In this document: one piece after another, positions 31,831 to 44,360 of the stretch
Layout: each line of letters begins with the position of its first letter
How positions within the stretch are numbered: position 1 is the first letter of the stretch
Origin: Buttiauxella selenatireducens
GTDB lineage: Bacteria; Pseudomonadota; Gammaproteobacteria; Enterobacterales; Enterobacteriaceae
Length of the DNA stretch: 64,000 nucleotides
Assembly (NCBI RefSeq): GCF_031432975.1
Contig: NZ_CP133838.1
Coordinates: forward strand, 310,001-374,000
Direction of reading: 5' to 3'
Position numbers and translations under genes: made by a program
Notes under the pieces: generated by a model
Told to the model about the DNA's origin: nothing
The model's input: only the letters and a program-made list of their open reading frames with translations
The model's database searches: none

Positions 31831-34161
31831 TTAGCGTTTCTTGCCTAATGCCGCGGCCAGAGCGTCACTCATCGCAGAGTTACCGCTACTACTTGCGGCG
31901 TTATCACGCCCACGAGGTTTCTGCTGTTGTGCCGGACGGCGTTCGTTTTGCTCACGCGGTGCACTACCACGGCGGTTGGACTCGCCTGGCTGCTCATCAA
32001 GACGCATCGTGAGCGCAATACGCTTACGCGCCAGGTCCACTTCCATCACTTTCACTTTGACGATATCGCCGGCTTTCACCACTTTGTGTGGGTCATCGAT
32101 GAATTTGTCTGAGAGCGAGGAGATATGAACTAAACCATCCTGATGAACGCCAATATCTACAAACGCGCCAAAATTGGTCACGTTAGTGACTGCGCCTTCC
32201 AGCACCATGCCAGGCGTCAGGTCGTTCATGGTTTCTACGCCATCAGCAAACTTCGCGGTTTTGAACTCAGGACGAGGATCTCGGCCTGGTTTTTCCAGCT
32301 CTTTGATGATGTCGGTAACTGTTGGTACGCCGAAACGTTCGTCGGTAAATTCACGGGCGCTCAGGCCGCGCAACGCTTCACCGTTACCCATCAAGTCCTG
32401 CAATGCTTGTTCGGTCGCGGCCAGGATACGCTCGACAACCGGATACGCTTCCGGGTGAACCGTTGAGGCATCCAGCGGGTTATCACCATGGTTTATGCGC
32501 AGGAAGCCCGCACACTGCTCGAAGGCTTTCGGCCCTAAACGGCTGACTTTAAGCAACTGTTGGCGGTTCTGGAAACGGCCATTTTCATCACGCCAGTTGA
32601 CGATGTTCTGCGCCATCATGCGCGTTAAACCCGCGACGCGAGTTAACAATGGTACCGACGCGGTATTCAGATCCACGCCCACGGCGTTTACGCAGTCTTC
32701 GACGACCGCATCCAGCTTCTTCGCCAACTGCGACTGGCTAACATCGTGCTGATACTGGCCCACACCGATAGATTTCGGGTCGATTTTCACTAACTCTGCC
32801 AGCGGATCTTGCAGGCGACGGGCAATAGAAACCGCGCCACGAATCGATACATCTAAGTCAGGGAACTCCAGCGCCGCCAGTTCCGATGCGGAATACACCG
32901 AGGCACCCGCTTCACTGACAATCACTTTTTGCGCGGTGACTTTCGGGAATTGTTCTTGCACATCGAGGAAGAAACGTTCGGTTTCACGCGATGCCGTGCC
33001 GTTGCCGATGGCAACCAACTCGACGTTGTATTTCTCACACAGTGCTGCAACGACGACGGCGGCTTTCGCTGCCTGCCCGGTGTGCGGGTAGATGGTGTCG
33101 AAGGCGACCAGTTTGCCGGTTGAATCCACCACCGCCACTTTCACGCCGGTACGCAGACCTGGATCGAGGCCCATAGTCGCACGCAGGCCAGCCGGTGCCG
33201 CCATCAATAAGTCGTGCAGGTTGCGGGCGAAAACGTTGATTGCTTCGTCTTCGGCGCGTTCGCGCACGGTACCCATCAGCTCAGTTTCAAGGTGCATCAG
33301 CACTTTGATACGCCAGGTCCAGCTCACTACGGCACGACGCCAGGCATCTGCCGGAGCATTGCTCAGACGTAAACCAAGATGGTCGATAATCAGCTGTTCG
33401 CAATAGCTTTCACGCGGTGGCTCGTCGTGCTGAGGATCGGCATTCAGCGCGAGCTGCAAAATACCTTCGTTGCGGCCACGGAACATGGCGAGCGCGCGGT
33501 GAGAGGGAACGGTGGCAATCGGTTCGTGATGGTCGAAGTAGTCGCGGAATTTCGCGCCTTCCTCTTCTTTACCGCTCACCACATTGGCAACCAGATGCGC
33601 GTTCTTCCACAGATAATTACGCACTTTTGCCAGCAGCGCCGCATCTTCGGCAAAGCGCTCCATCAGAATATAGCGTGCGCCATCGAGGGCGGCTTTGGTA
33701 TCAGCAACACCTTTGTCGGCATCAACGAAACGGGTGGCTTCTTCTTCTGGTGTGTGTGACGGCTCGTTCCAGAGCAATTCAGCCAGTGGCTCAAGACCGG
33801 CTTCAATCGCAATTTGTCCGCGCGTACGACGTTTTTGCTTATACGGTAAATAGAGGTCTTCGAGCTCGGTTTTGCTCAGCGTGCCATTGATGGCCGCGGC
33901 GAGTTCGTCACTCAATTTACCTTGTTCGGTAATGGATTTGAGGATGGTCTGGCGGCGATCTTCGAGTTCGCGCAGATAGCCCAGACGAGTCTCCAACTGA
34001 CGCAGTTGAGTGTCGTCCAGCCCGCCGGTGACTTCCTTACGATAACGTGCAATAAACGGCACGGTATTCCCTTCATCCAGCAGGCGAACGGCGGCATCAA
34101 CCTGTTCATTTTTGGCTTTTAGCTCGCTGGCGATAATGCGGCAGAGTGAATCATTCATCAT
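31831..34161 (-). CDS. yhgF: Tex-family S1 RNA-binding protein YhgF
   Basis: This 776-residue protein (773 in E. coli) is a homologue of Bordetella Tex, related to eukaryotic Spt6. It has an N-terminal helical region, a YqgF/RNase H-like domain (about 330-455, with [16 protein letters not shown]), helix-hairpin-helix segments and a C-terminal S1 domain (about 650-720, with [21 protein letters not shown]). The tail is rich in Arg, Gln and Pro, typical of nucleic-acid binding. A role in transcription or RNA handling is inferred from the family. Confidence 0.95.
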   Translation of the reverse strand: MMNDSLCRIIASELKAKNEQVDAAVRLLDEGNTVPFIARYRKEVTGGLDDTQLRQLETRLGYLRELEDRRQTILKSITEQGKLSDELAAAINGTLSKTELEDLYLPYKQKRRTRGQIAIEAGLEPLAELLWNEPSHTPEEEATRFVDADKGVADTKAALDGARYILMERFAEDAALLAKVRNYLWKNAHLVANVVSGKEEEGAKFRDYFDHHEPIATVPSHRALAMFRGRNEGILQLALNADPQHDEPPRESYCEQLIIDHLGLRLSNAPADAWRRAVVSWTWRIKVLMHLETELMGTVRERAEDEAINVFARNLHDLLMAAPAGLRATMGLDPGLRTGVKVAVVDSTGKLVAFDTIYPHTGQAAKAAVVVAALCEKYNVELVAIGNGTASRETERFFLDVQEQFPKVTAQKVIVSEAGASVYSASELAALEFPDLDVSIRGAVSIARRLQDPLAELVKIDPKSIGVGQYQHDVSQSQLAKKLDAVVEDCVNAVGVDLNTASVPLLTRVAGLTRMMAQNIVNWRDENGRFQNRQQLLKVSRLGPKAFEQCAGFLRINHGDNPLDASTVHPEAYPVVERILAATEQALQDLMGNGEALRGLSAREFTDERFGVPTVTDIIKELEKPGRDPRPEFKTAKFADGVETMNDLTPGMVLEGAVTNVTNFGAFVDIGVHQDGLVHISSLSDKFIDDPHKVVKAGDIVKVKVMEVDLARKRIALTMRLDEQPGESNRRGSAPREQNERRPAQQQKPRGRDNAASSSGNSAMSDALAAALGKKR

Positions 34162-34281
34162 GGGTTTGTCATCTGTCCAGGTAGAAATTTCAAGGCATAG
34201 TTATACGGATTGGAGGGGGGAAATGCCAGTCGCAGCGCCCGAGAGATAACGAATCAGACGCTTCTGGTACTGGCCTGTGGG

Positions 34282-34755
34282 CTATTTCACATACTCGATA
34301 TTATTGACGTACCACTGCGCTTCACCTGCGGGTGTTTGCACAATGGCGAGGTCGCCCACTTCTTTTTTCAGTAGGGCGCGAGCCATCGGGGAGTCGATAG
34401 AGATGTAATCTTTGCGCCCAAAGATTTCGTCATACCCCACGATACGAAAACGCAGCTGATTTCCGTCGTCGTTTTCAATTTCCACCCACGCGCCAAAGAA
34501 CACTTTTCCTTCTTGCTGCGGGGAATAGTCGACAATTTTCAATTGTTCGAGGCATTTCGTGAGATATCGCACTCTGCGATCTATTTCTCGCAGTCTTTTT
34601 TTGTTGTACTGGTAGTCGGCATTTTCACTGCGATCGCCAAGACTTGCCGCCCAGGTGACCTTTTTTGTCACCTCCGGACGCTCTTCTCGCCACAAAGCGT
34701 CCTTTTCTTGTTTTAGCTTTTCATAGCCTTCGCGGGTAATTAATGGCGTTTTCAT
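34282..34755 (-). CDS. greB: transcript cleavage factor GreB
   Basis: This 157-residue factor enters the RNA polymerase secondary channel and stimulates cleavage of backtracked RNA. The N-terminal coiled coil carries the acidic tip GDRSENADYQYNKKR, and the C-terminal globular domain follows. The start at 34755 (MKTPLITREGY) matches E. coli GreB (158); an adjacent ATG at 34758 would add one Met. It is separated from ompR by a divergent promoter region. Confidence 0.96.
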   Translation of the reverse strand: MKTPLITREGYEKLKQEKDALWREERPEVTKKVTWAASLGDRSENADYQYNKKRLREIDRRVRYLTKCLEQLKIVDYSPQQEGKVFFGAWVEIENDDGNQLRFRIVGYDEIFGRKDYISIDSPMARALLKKEVGDLAIVQTPAGEAQWYVNNIEYVK

Positions 34756-34991
34756 CATCAAGCCTTGAATGAGTAGCACAATAAAGGTGATTTAAACCGA
34801 AATATCAGGGTGATGGCAATCCCAGAAATTTGCGAACCAAGTCATCATTTTTGGTTAAAAAGAGTCTATAACCATCTGTTTAATATGCTTTGTAACAATT
34901 TCGACTAGAATATATACCAGATTTGACTGGTCGTAACGCCGCAGTTTTTTAAGAATACGCACTCACTGTTCGAGCCTTTGGGAGTATAAGA

Positions 34992-37063
<2,072 letters not shown>

Positions 37064-37066
<3 letters not shown>

Positions 37067-37103
37067 AAAAAGCCTTCCCAGCAGGGAAGGCTTTTTAGTT
37101 TTT
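37064..37103. terminator. bidirectional terminator between envZ and pckA
   Basis: AAGCCTTCCC (37070-37079) pairs with GGGAAGGCTT (37084-37093), preceded by an A tract and followed by T residues. It serves both convergent genes, envZ and pckA. Confidence 0.94.
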
Positions 37104-37116
37104 AGGTCAGGTCGAA

Positions 37117-38736
37117 TTAAATCTTCGGCCCAGCACTAACAAGCGCTGCCCCCGCAGGGGTGTCGGTGTATTTCTCGAAGTTTTCGATAAACAACGTAGC
37201 CAGTTGCTCGGATTTTTCCTGCCACATTTCTGGTGATGCGTAAGTGTTCCGTGGGTCCAGGATATGGCTATCAACGCCTTCCAGTTCTGTTGGAACAGCA
37301 AGGCCAAAGATTGGCAGCGTGAAGGTTTCGGTGTCGTCCAGAGAACCATCCAGAATGGCATCAATAATCGCGCGCGTATCTTTGATAGAAATACGTTTGC
37401 CGGTGCCGTTCCAGCCGGTGTTAACCAGATAAGCCTGAGCACCCGCCGCTTGCATGCGTTTCACCAGCACTTCTGCATATTGTGTCGGATGCAGAGACAA
37501 GAATGCAGCGCCGAAACAGGCTGAGAAAGTCGGGGTGGGTTCAGTCACGCCGCGTTCAGTACCCGCCAGTTTAGCGGTAAAGCCCGACAGGAAGTGGTAC
37601 TGCGTTTGATTTGCCGTCAGACGGGAAACCGGAGGCAGAACACCAAAGGCATCAGCGGTCAGGAAGATAACTTTGTTGGCGTGACCCGCTTTAGAGACCG
37701 GTTTAACGATGTTATCGATATGGTAAATCGGGTAGGAAACACGGGTGTTTTCGGTTTTGGAACCGTCATCAAAATCGATAGAACCGTCATCGCGAACGGT
37801 TACGTTTTCCAGCAGTGCATCACGGCGAATCGCGTTAAAGATTTCCGGTTCTGCTTCTTTGGATAAACGAATGGTTTTCGCGTAGCAACCGCCTTCAAAA
37901 TTGAACACGCCGTCATCGTCCCAGCCATGTTCGTCATCGCCAATCAGGCGGCGTTTTGGGTCGGTAGATAGCGTAGTTTTGCCGGTGCCGGACAGACCAA
38001 AGAACACCGCCACATCACCTTTCTCACCGACGTTTGCCGAGCAGTGCATAGAAGCAATGCCTTTCAACGGCAGCAGGTAGTTCATGATAGAGAACATGCC
38101 TTTCTTCATTTCGCCGCCGTACCAGGTCCCGCCAATCAATTGCACGCGCTCGGTCAGATTAAAAGCGATGAAGTTTTCAGAGTTCAATCCCTGCTCTTTC
38201 CATTGTGGGTTAGTGCATTTCGCACCATTCATCACCACAAAGTCAGCTTTGAAGGTTTCTAACTCTTCGTCAGTTGGACGGATGAACATGTTCTTAACGA
38301 AATGAGCCTGCCAGGCCACTTCGGTAATAAAACGTACGGAGAGGCGGGTATCCGCGTTAGCACCGCAGAAAGCATCAATAATAAAGAGGCGTTTGCCAGA
38401 GAGTTGTTGGGTGACGAGTCCTTTCAGATGCTGCCAGGTTTCTTCGCTAAGCGGTTTATTATCGTTTTTACCCTCGCCAGTGTCTGCCCACCAGAGGGTA
38501 TCGCGCGTCGTGTCGTCACGGACAATGTACTTATCTTTCGGGGAACGGCCGGTAAAAATACCGGTATCAACAGCAATCGCACCGAGGTTTGTTTCTATGC
38601 CGCGCTCAAAACCTTGCAGGTTGGGATTGAGTTCCTCGCGGTACAACGTGTCGTAATCAGGGTTATAAATCACTTCACTTGCGTCATGAATTCCATAAGC
38701 CTTGAGATCTTGCGGGGTTATGCCTTTAACTCGCAT
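37117..38736 (-). CDS. pckA: phosphoenolpyruvate carboxykinase (ATP)
   Basis: This 539-residue cytoplasmic enzyme (540 in E. coli) converts oxaloacetate and ATP to phosphoenolpyruvate, the main entry to gluconeogenesis from C4 acids. The P-loop [11 protein letters not shown] and the following DDEHGWDD metal-binding region are intact, as is the [13 protein letters not shown] segment. The start ([11 protein letters not shown]) follows AAGGAG. Convergent with envZ; the region beyond its start lacks yhgE, which lies there in K-12. Confidence 0.98.
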   Translation of the reverse strand: MRVKGITPQDLKAYGIHDASEVIYNPDYDTLYREELNPNLQGFERGIETNLGAIAVDTGIFTGRSPKDKYIVRDDTTRDTLWWADTGEGKNDNKPLSEETWQHLKGLVTQQLSGKRLFIIDAFCGANADTRLSVRFITEVAWQAHFVKNMFIRPTDEELETFKADFVVMNGAKCTNPQWKEQGLNSENFIAFNLTERVQLIGGTWYGGEMKKGMFSIMNYLLPLKGIASMHCSANVGEKGDVAVFFGLSGTGKTTLSTDPKRRLIGDDEHGWDDDGVFNFEGGCYAKTIRLSKEAEPEIFNAIRRDALLENVTVRDDGSIDFDDGSKTENTRVSYPIYHIDNIVKPVSKAGHANKVIFLTADAFGVLPPVSRLTANQTQYHFLSGFTAKLAGTERGVTEPTPTFSACFGAAFLSLHPTQYAEVLVKRMQAAGAQAYLVNTGWNGTGKRISIKDTRAIIDAILDGSLDDTETFTLPIFGLAVPTELEGVDSHILDPRNTYASPEMWQEKSEQLATLFIENFEKYTDTPAGAALVSAGPKI

Positions 38737-39080
38737 TTCACTGCTCCTTAGCCAATTTGTACTGCTTAATATTGTAGGGTTGTTTATGGGTTGTTAACCG
38801 CGACACTTATCATAGATTTGAGCATCCACTCGAATCCATATAGCGGAAAACGCTGTGAAGCGAGTCGCAACGGGGTGAGAGTATGGCAGGAAATGCTGGC
38901 TCGGCAGGGAAAATATTCTGAATATGTTAAAAAATAGTGCGATTAACGGACGAGGTGTGAGCGAGAGCGCATTCGTGTGCAAATGATGAAACACTTTGAG
39001 TCTGAATGCCTCACTCCGGCTGTCTCTTAGTCACATCTTTGAGACAAGCATGGGTTGTTTATGTCGGAAGCGGTGAAGTT
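38737..39080. other. pckA upstream region (344 bp)
   Basis: This stretch must hold the pckA promoter on the minus strand. No gene is supported. The open frames here lack ribosome-binding sites and known relatives. I could not place a CRP site with confidence, although pckA is catabolite-controlled in E. coli. It runs into the long inverted-repeat element from 39081. Confidence 0.5.
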
Positions 39081-39640
39081 TCCGTTCACCCGAAGCCTTT
39101 CGATATATGCAGTCACCGAACCGGTGAACGTCATAGGGGAACCGTCGCTCCCCTATGGACCCCGACTCCCGGCAAATAAATCGCCGCTACGCGGTAAACA
39201 CCGTTTTTCACCCAACATTCAGGGTCGTTCGCGATTCGTTCCCGACGATCGCTCTCTTTCGCCGCTCCCGGCGGCTCAACCCCGACTGAAGGGCAAAAAA
39301 CGGCGCGATTTAAGCCGGACCCAAAGTCAACGTCAAAACCTAAGTTCAAAAGCCGAAACGGTTTTGACCTTGTCCCCGGTATAAATTGCCCCAGTGTTCC
39401 CCATAAGTCAGGGTGGCGTGGTCGGGAACCACGCCAGTGAGCGTGGTCGGGAACCACGCCAGTGAGCGATCGTAGGGAACGAGTCGCGAACGACCCTGAA
39501 CGTTGGGGATAAGCTGGGGTTTACCGCGAAGCGGCAATTTAAAACCGGGCGCCGAGGTCGCCAGGAGGATGGCGTAATCCTCCTGGCACGTTCACCGTTA
39601 ACGACGGTTACAGAGATAATCAGTCGCACGGGTGAACGGA
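39081..39640. repeat. long mirror-image multi-hairpin element
   Basis: About 560 bp form one imperfect inverted repeat centred near 39350-39360. Matching blocks include TCCGTTCACCCG with its complement at 39629-39640; GGGTCGTTCGCGA (39222-39234) with TCGCGAACGACCC (39484-39496); GCGGTAAAC with GTTTACCGC; and, at the centre, GTCAAAACC (39332-39340) with GGTTTTGAC (39360-39368). Each arm also folds on itself: GTTCACC...GGTGAAC, then a second hairpin whose stem differs between arms (CATAGGGGA/TCCCCTATG at left, GCCAGGAGGAT/ATCCTCCTGGC at right), then a third (CGCCG/CGGCG at left, GGCGTGG/CCACGCC at right). No protein gene is supported, and the open frames across it are by-products. It occupies the yhgE position. 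Confidence 0.85.
39416..39465. repeat. 25-bp tandem duplication inside the mirror-image element
   Basis: The unit GCGTGGTCGGGAACCACGCC plus AGTGA occurs at 39416-39440 and again at 39441-39465 without change. Each copy is itself a hairpin. The left arm has a single, different hairpin at the matching place, so the duplication is probably recent and shifts the symmetry axis of the outer arms relative to the centre. Confidence 0.93.
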
Positions 39641-39661
39641 AAACCGGTGAAGCAAACAGAT

Positions 39662-39710
39662 CTCACCGTGACAGACCTCCCCCAGGAGAGGGAGAAGGCT
39701 AAAGTGAGGT
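39662..39710. repeat. degenerate palindromic repeat element
   Basis: CTCACCGTGACAGACCTCCC and GGGAGAAGGCTAAAGTGAGG are roughly complementary around CCCCCAGGAGAGG. It resembles a decayed copy of the repeats at 2978 and 57742, and lies just after the hslO stop. Confidence 0.6.
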
Positions 39711-39717
39711 CAGGAAA

Positions 39718-40596
39718 TCAATGAACCTGAGGATCTGCCGGGGAGGCGTTGTTGCGGATCTCAGCGATGTCCATGGAATTGAACACGTAATGGTTGCCGC
39801 AATAATCACAGTTCATGTCGATTTCACCTTCGTCTGCAATAATGCTGTTTACTTCTTCATCAGGCAGAGTTTTTAGTGCATCGGCACAGCGTTCACGTGA
39901 ACACGTACATTTAAATTCGACCGTCTGCGGATCGTAAAGCGTCACTTCTTCTTCGTGGTACAAGCGCCACAGCACATCGTTGGCCGGTAACGTCAACAAC
40001 TCTTCAGCCTTGATGGTTTCGGTCAGTGCTGCCAGGTGATTGAAATCATCTGCCTGAGCATCTTGTGCTGGCAGAACTTGCAACAGCATGCCGCCTGCAG
40101 CAGGTTTGCCTTCAACATCGCCGGTGCGGATGAACAGGCGCGTCGGTAACTGCTCGGAACGTAAGAAGTAATCTTCCAGACACGCTGCCAGAGTATCGCC
40201 TTCAAGCCCTACGACGCCTTGATAGCGCTCGCCTTCAGCTGGCGTAATCGTGATCACCAGATAGCCGTTGCCCACCAGAGTTTTCAAGTCCGCATCAGCA
40301 GGGATTTCACCTTTAAAACGCGCAACACCGCGCATTTGCTGGTTATTATTGCCGTTAATCACTGCCAGGCTCATTGGGCCGTCACCCTGCAATTGCACGG
40401 TAATATCGCCGTCAAATTTTAGGGTTGCAGTCAGCAGGCTGGTGGCGACCAGCAATTCACCGAGAATCGTTTTAACGGGAGCAGGATAATCATGGTTTTC
40501 CATGATGTGCTGCCAGGTGTCGGAAACCGTTACCAGTTCACCGCGCACGGCGAAGTTTTCAAACAGGTAACGATGTAATTGGTCTTGTTGAGCCAT
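39718..40596 (-). CDS. hslO: redox-regulated chaperone Hsp33
   Basis: This 292-residue holdase, the same length as in E. coli, is activated when oxidation expels zinc from four C-terminal cysteines. The motifs CTCSRERC and CDYCGNHY provide Cys232, Cys234, Cys265 and Cys268. It is the last gene of the igaA-yrfG-hslR-hslO run, 24 bp after hslR. Confidence 0.97.
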   Translation of the reverse strand: MAQQDQLHRYLFENFAVRGELVTVSDTWQHIMENHDYPAPVKTILGELLVATSLLTATLKFDGDITVQLQGDGPMSLAVINGNNNQQMRGVARFKGEIPADADLKTLVGNGYLVITITPAEGERYQGVVGLEGDTLAACLEDYFLRSEQLPTRLFIRTGDVEGKPAAGGMLLQVLPAQDAQADDFNHLAALTETIKAEELLTLPANDVLWRLYHEEEVTLYDPQTVEFKCTCSRERCADALKTLPDEEVNSIIADEGEIDMNCDYCGNHYVFNSMDIAEIRNNASPADPQVH

Positions 40597-40620
40597 AGTT
40601 TTCTCTCATTCAGATAGCAA

Positions 40621-41022
40621 CTATTCGTTGCCACCGTGTTTAAATTTCATCAAATCGCGACGCTCTTTTTTATCGGGGCGACGGTCGGGGTGGGGCATAG
40701 TCAGCGCATTCATCTTGCGTGCCAGCGCCACTTTTTCCCGCTTAGTAATACTTTCTGCTGTCTCTTCATATAGCTGCGAGGCATCCGTGGCCGGGCGACG
40801 CTGCTCAGTGACAGCCAGTACTTTGACAGTTTTCTCGTCATTTCCCTGGCGTAGCGTCAGCATGGCATTCAGCTCAACGATTTTACTCGGCTTGCTGCGC
40901 TGGCCGTTGTAATGCACCTTGCCGCCCTCTACCATTTCCCGGGCAATCGCGCGGGTTTTATAAAACCGCGCCGCCCACAGCCATTTGTCGAGACGCACAC
41001 CTTCAGACGATTTTTCTTTCAT
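40621..41022 (-). CDS. hslR: ribosome-associated heat shock protein Hsp15
   Basis: This 133-residue S4-domain protein (133 in E. coli) binds free 50S subunits carrying stalled nascent chains and helps recycle them. The S4 domain with VRLDKWLWAARFYKTRA is near the N-terminus; the tail is basic (RRPDKKERRDLMKFKHG). The ATG at 41022 is chosen because AAGGAG lies five bases before it; the GTG directly upstream is too close. The start overlaps the yrfG stop by one base (TGATG). Confidence 0.96.
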   Translation of the reverse strand: MKEKSSEGVRLDKWLWAARFYKTRAIAREMVEGGKVHYNGQRSKPSKIVELNAMLTLRQGNDEKTVKVLAVTEQRRPATDASQLYEETAESITKREKVALARKMNALTMPHPDRRPDKKERRDLMKFKHGGNE

Positions 41023-41702
41023 CACGACTCCTTAAACATCAACTTCGGGAGTAGCCGGCGATAGTCGTTCAATGCAGGATGGCGTTGATAGGTTTTGTCG
41101 GACTGGCCTGAATCGGGATTGGTCACACCCAGACAATAGCGAATGCCGAACTTCGCGGCGGAATCCAGAATCGGTTCGCTATCATCGATAAACAGCGTTC
41201 TCTCAGGTTCCAGCCCGGTATGTTCAGCAACAGCCTGCCACAACCGCTGATCTTCTTTCGGATAACCAAATGTGTGGGTGGAAAGTAATAAATCAAGGTG
41301 CTGAGCTAAACCTGTATGTTCGAGTTTGACCGCCAGATTATGTGGATGCGCGTTCGTCAATAAAATGCGGCGCTTCCCGCAGGATTTCAGGGCGTCAAGG
41401 AACGGAACGGTATCTTCACGTAACACTGCGTTTGGCCCTTGCGCGGTTGTCATCGCACAAATATCCAAACCCAGACGCTCACTCCAGTAATCCAGACAGT
41501 ACCAGTTTAGTGTATGTTGCACGGCGTGATATTCCTGACGAATCAGCTGATGTGCTTCATCAAGTGGAATCGCTCTTTGCTGACTGACACATTCTGGTAC
41601 CAGTTTTTGCCAGAAGTGATTATCGAACGCGAGATCCAACAACGTGCCGTCCATATCCAGCAAGACGGTATCGACATCTTGCCAGGCAATATCAATATGC
41701 AT
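41022..41702 (-). CDS. yrfG: HAD-family hydrolase YrfG (GMP/IMP nucleotidase)
   Basis: This 226-residue HAD phosphatase (222 in E. coli) prefers purine nucleotides in vitro. Motif I DMDGTLLD, motif II LLTNAH and motif IV FIDDSEPILDSA are intact. The start at 41702 (MHIDIAWQDVD) follows the family; an upstream extension to 41747 is not conserved. It overlaps hslR by one base and follows igaA in the same direction. Confidence 0.94.
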   Translation of the reverse strand: MHIDIAWQDVDTVLLDMDGTLLDLAFDNHFWQKLVPECVSQQRAIPLDEAHQLIRQEYHAVQHTLNWYCLDYWSERLGLDICAMTTAQGPNAVLREDTVPFLDALKSCGKRRILLTNAHPHNLAVKLEHTGLAQHLDLLLSTHTFGYPKEDQRLWQAVAEHTGLEPERTLFIDDSEPILDSAAKFGIRYCLGVTNPDSGQSDKTYQRHPALNDYRRLLPKLMFKES

Positions 41703-41764
41703 AGGGGTCTTGGCCTGATTAAAAGAGACTGCGTGACAGGTTAGCACAACCTGTCACGCGAAGT

Positions 41765-43906
41765 TTAGAACAGCGGGCGTACAGCGGAGATCGCGGTCAG
41801 CGATGGATTCATGCAGTTGTCATAGTACTGCTGGATTTGCGCCAGACGGTTGCGGCTGCGGCGATATCGACAAATTGCCAGCGCACCGTTAACGAGTAGA
41901 CAAACAATCATACCGATAAGCAGTAGCGTGGTACTGATGTAACTCCACAGGCCGCTGCTGTCCGGGACCCGGTGCAGTGAAATATGCTTCGTCCCGTTCG
42001 CATCTTGTCGAATGCCCGTAATAATTCCTTCGGCTTTAAACGGTGTTTTGAGAAGCATATCGGCTAGCCGTTGGAACTCCGTCCATTGTTCCTGCGCCGG
42101 AATGTCATACAACGGAACCGGTGGTAAAGGTTGGTCTACCAGGTCGCTGCCTTCGTCACTCATGATCACATATCCGCCAGGCGCTGGGCTATTGAGAGCC
42201 TGTGCCGCGCGAGACGTTTCTCGGATAAAGAACGGTGCTGTAGACGTGGTAACCAGATTATCCAGCGACTCGGCACTGACCGGACGCAGCAGAACATTCA
42301 CGCCGGTGAGTTTTCCTGAATCCGCTTTTTTGGTCAGGGTATCCCAATCTTTCGTGTTGCCCAGGTTCACCAGGGCATTTTTCAGCCGGATACATTCGTC
42401 ATCAGTGGTGCAAAGCGCCTGGGTTTTCAGAACAATGCCAGCGAAATCATCCAGTAACACCATGCCTGATTTCTGAATGGCACTGCGTAACTGTGGGTTA
42501 ACTTTAGAGTCATTGCTGGGCTGCGGATGAATTTGCCCGCTGACGGCCTGCGTCAATGCCGTGGCTTTGTCCATGATATCTGATTCTGGCACCGGCAGAG
42601 CCGGAGCGGTATTCCAGATGATTTGTGAACAATCAAATGGGGTAAACGGATACGTTTGACGTGCGGTGTAGTTATCTGGCGTGTGGATATTACACATACC
42701 CGTACCGTTTACTTTCAACGTGTCGCCAACCCGGAGCGTTTTTTTATCGAGATCAGCCACCGTTTTGGCTTCGATAGTTTGCGCGCCTTCCAACCAGGAC
42801 ATACTCAGTTTAAGCGGCATTTCTAACGGAACCCAGACAGTCAACATTGTCAGCACCAACAGGCTGCCCATGGCAATCACCAGGTTGCGCACCCAATGTT
42901 GAATCGGGAAGTTGCGGACTTCATCATGCAAAGACAGAAAACGCCCCTGGCGAAGCACATGACGGTCGAGATAAATATCAATATCTGTTTTTTGCCCAAG
43001 ATCCTGAGCAATGTAGGGTTGCCAGTGTGCAGGGTAAATCAGGTCGATTATCCCTAACGAGATATTGTTAATCTGTTCCTGATTCGACTCACCGAAAAGT
43101 CCCCAACGCTTAGGCGTACCACGTAAGCAGTGGACTTCACGCAGTGCATTTTTTGTCGGAGGAGCGAACAAACCCCACAGACTTGCCGCCAGCAGCATAA
43201 AGGCACCACCCACTAACCACGGTAAAACAACCGATGGGGTCACGAGGCACAAAAACAGCATTATGAAAGCTACACAAATGAGAATGGCTTCGCGCAGCCC
43301 ATCAGGACGGCTTAGCGCGTATTCTTCAGGTGTTTCCTGACGGATATTCAGCAGCTCTATTTGTTCGCTTTCTTCGCCGCGAATGGATGCCTGACTGTGA
43401 GGGTTTTTCTCAAGAGCGAAACCAAAGTTTTCGCTGCTGTAGTCGATAAGGGTATGCCCGTTAAGGGAAATCACTAACGGCATGGTTTCAGTACGAATCA
43501 ACTCAACGTAGTTATCGTTGGTAATGTATTGTTCCCAGAATGGCGGAAGATGCACTTCTACAGAATCGAGGTAATAACGCCACTTATTAGGATCGTCTGT
43601 GGATAAGCCATATCGGGTGATGGAGCGTGTGAGCGACAGCGCAGTGTTACTCAACGCATTGAGAACCAGTTTGGTCGGCGCGGCACTGGCGCCAGAGGGC
43701 CCCACGATATCCTGCGTGCGGGATAAAGATTCAATGTAGTTTTCAACCGCGGCGCGTTCTTCAGCGGTCAGCTTGCGTGAGGTCGCGCCACTAAATGATT
43801 GTGCTTGTGATACTCGAGCGCGTAAGCGCAGGCTGCGCCAAATTAGCCACCCCGCAATTAAGATGCAGGCCAGCATAGCAGCTAAAAGAAGTAATAAGGT
43901 GCTCAT
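41765..43906 (-). CDS. igaA: Rcs phosphorelay attenuator IgaA (YrfF)
   Basis: This 713-residue inner-membrane protein (711 in E. coli) restrains the Rcs envelope-stress relay by contacting RcsD, and is essential where Rcs is active. Membrane segments are seen near residues 3-20, 205-245, 340-360 and 650-670; a large periplasmic domain lies between the last two. The periplasmic cysteines, including those in GMCNI and FDCSQ, are present. The start at 43906 (MSTLLLLLAAM) has GGGGA upstream; an extension to 43984 is not conserved. First of four co-directional genes. Confidence 0.95.
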   Translation of the reverse strand: MSTLLLLLAAMLACILIAGWLIWRSLRLRARVSQAQSFSGATSRKLTAEERAAVENYIESLSRTQDIVGPSGASAAPTKLVLNALSNTALSLTRSITRYGLSTDDPNKWRYYLDSVEVHLPPFWEQYITNDNYVELIRTETMPLVISLNGHTLIDYSSENFGFALEKNPHSQASIRGEESEQIELLNIRQETPEEYALSRPDGLREAILICVAFIMLFLCLVTPSVVLPWLVGGAFMLLAASLWGLFAPPTKNALREVHCLRGTPKRWGLFGESNQEQINNISLGIIDLIYPAHWQPYIAQDLGQKTDIDIYLDRHVLRQGRFLSLHDEVRNFPIQHWVRNLVIAMGSLLVLTMLTVWVPLEMPLKLSMSWLEGAQTIEAKTVADLDKKTLRVGDTLKVNGTGMCNIHTPDNYTARQTYPFTPFDCSQIIWNTAPALPVPESDIMDKATALTQAVSGQIHPQPSNDSKVNPQLRSAIQKSGMVLLDDFAGIVLKTQALCTTDDECIRLKNALVNLGNTKDWDTLTKKADSGKLTGVNVLLRPVSAESLDNLVTTSTAPFFIRETSRAAQALNSPAPGGYVIMSDEGSDLVDQPLPPVPLYDIPAQEQWTEFQRLADMLLKTPFKAEGIITGIRQDANGTKHISLHRVPDSSGLWSYISTTLLLIGMIVCLLVNGALAICRYRRSRNRLAQIQQYYDNCMNPSLTAISAVRPLF

Positions 43907-44360
43907 GCTTTCCCCATCAAACACTCGTTTTCTTATTAAAACGCAGCAAGTTGCACCCCTGACAGCATTCGGGTGCTTATCCAACGGACGTCAAACGAGA
44001 TAGCTGTTGGCAACATTCACTCGTCCGAGTCACATACTCACGTTAGTTTATCGAAACTCGTTCTCTTCCTGCCGCGATTAAACTCAAATTATGTAGGGCA
44101 TAGAAGTATTTATCGGCAGCCATGACACCATTCTTGAGACATTTTTTTGTACATAGCGTGCTGTAACATAATGTTAGCAAAGCGACTTTACGAGAAATAT
44201 CAGCAAATTCCTATTTCAATTACAGCCTATTGACATGTAGCAGAGACTTTGAAAAATCACTTAAAGTTACAGAAATGTAAATAATAACGAATGTTCATTG
44301 CGTGAGATATGTGGCATACCGCACAATGACGTACCTGCATTTACTGTTAGCCCAGCCACG
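43907..44360. other. igaA-nudE divergent intergenic region (454 bp)
   Basis: No gene is supported. It must hold both divergent promoters. A TTGACA hexamer at 44230-44235 faces nudE, but the hexamer 17 bp downstream (AAAATC) is poor. The region is AT-richer than the genes. I see no repeat of the families found elsewhere in the window. Confidence 0.55.

Noticed and set aside
39055..39629. Several open frames (up to 109 codons) in the pckA-hslO gap
   Set aside because: They cover the long inverted repeat on both strands with similar peptides, as expected from a structured repeat rather than coding sequence; no ribosome-binding sites were seen.
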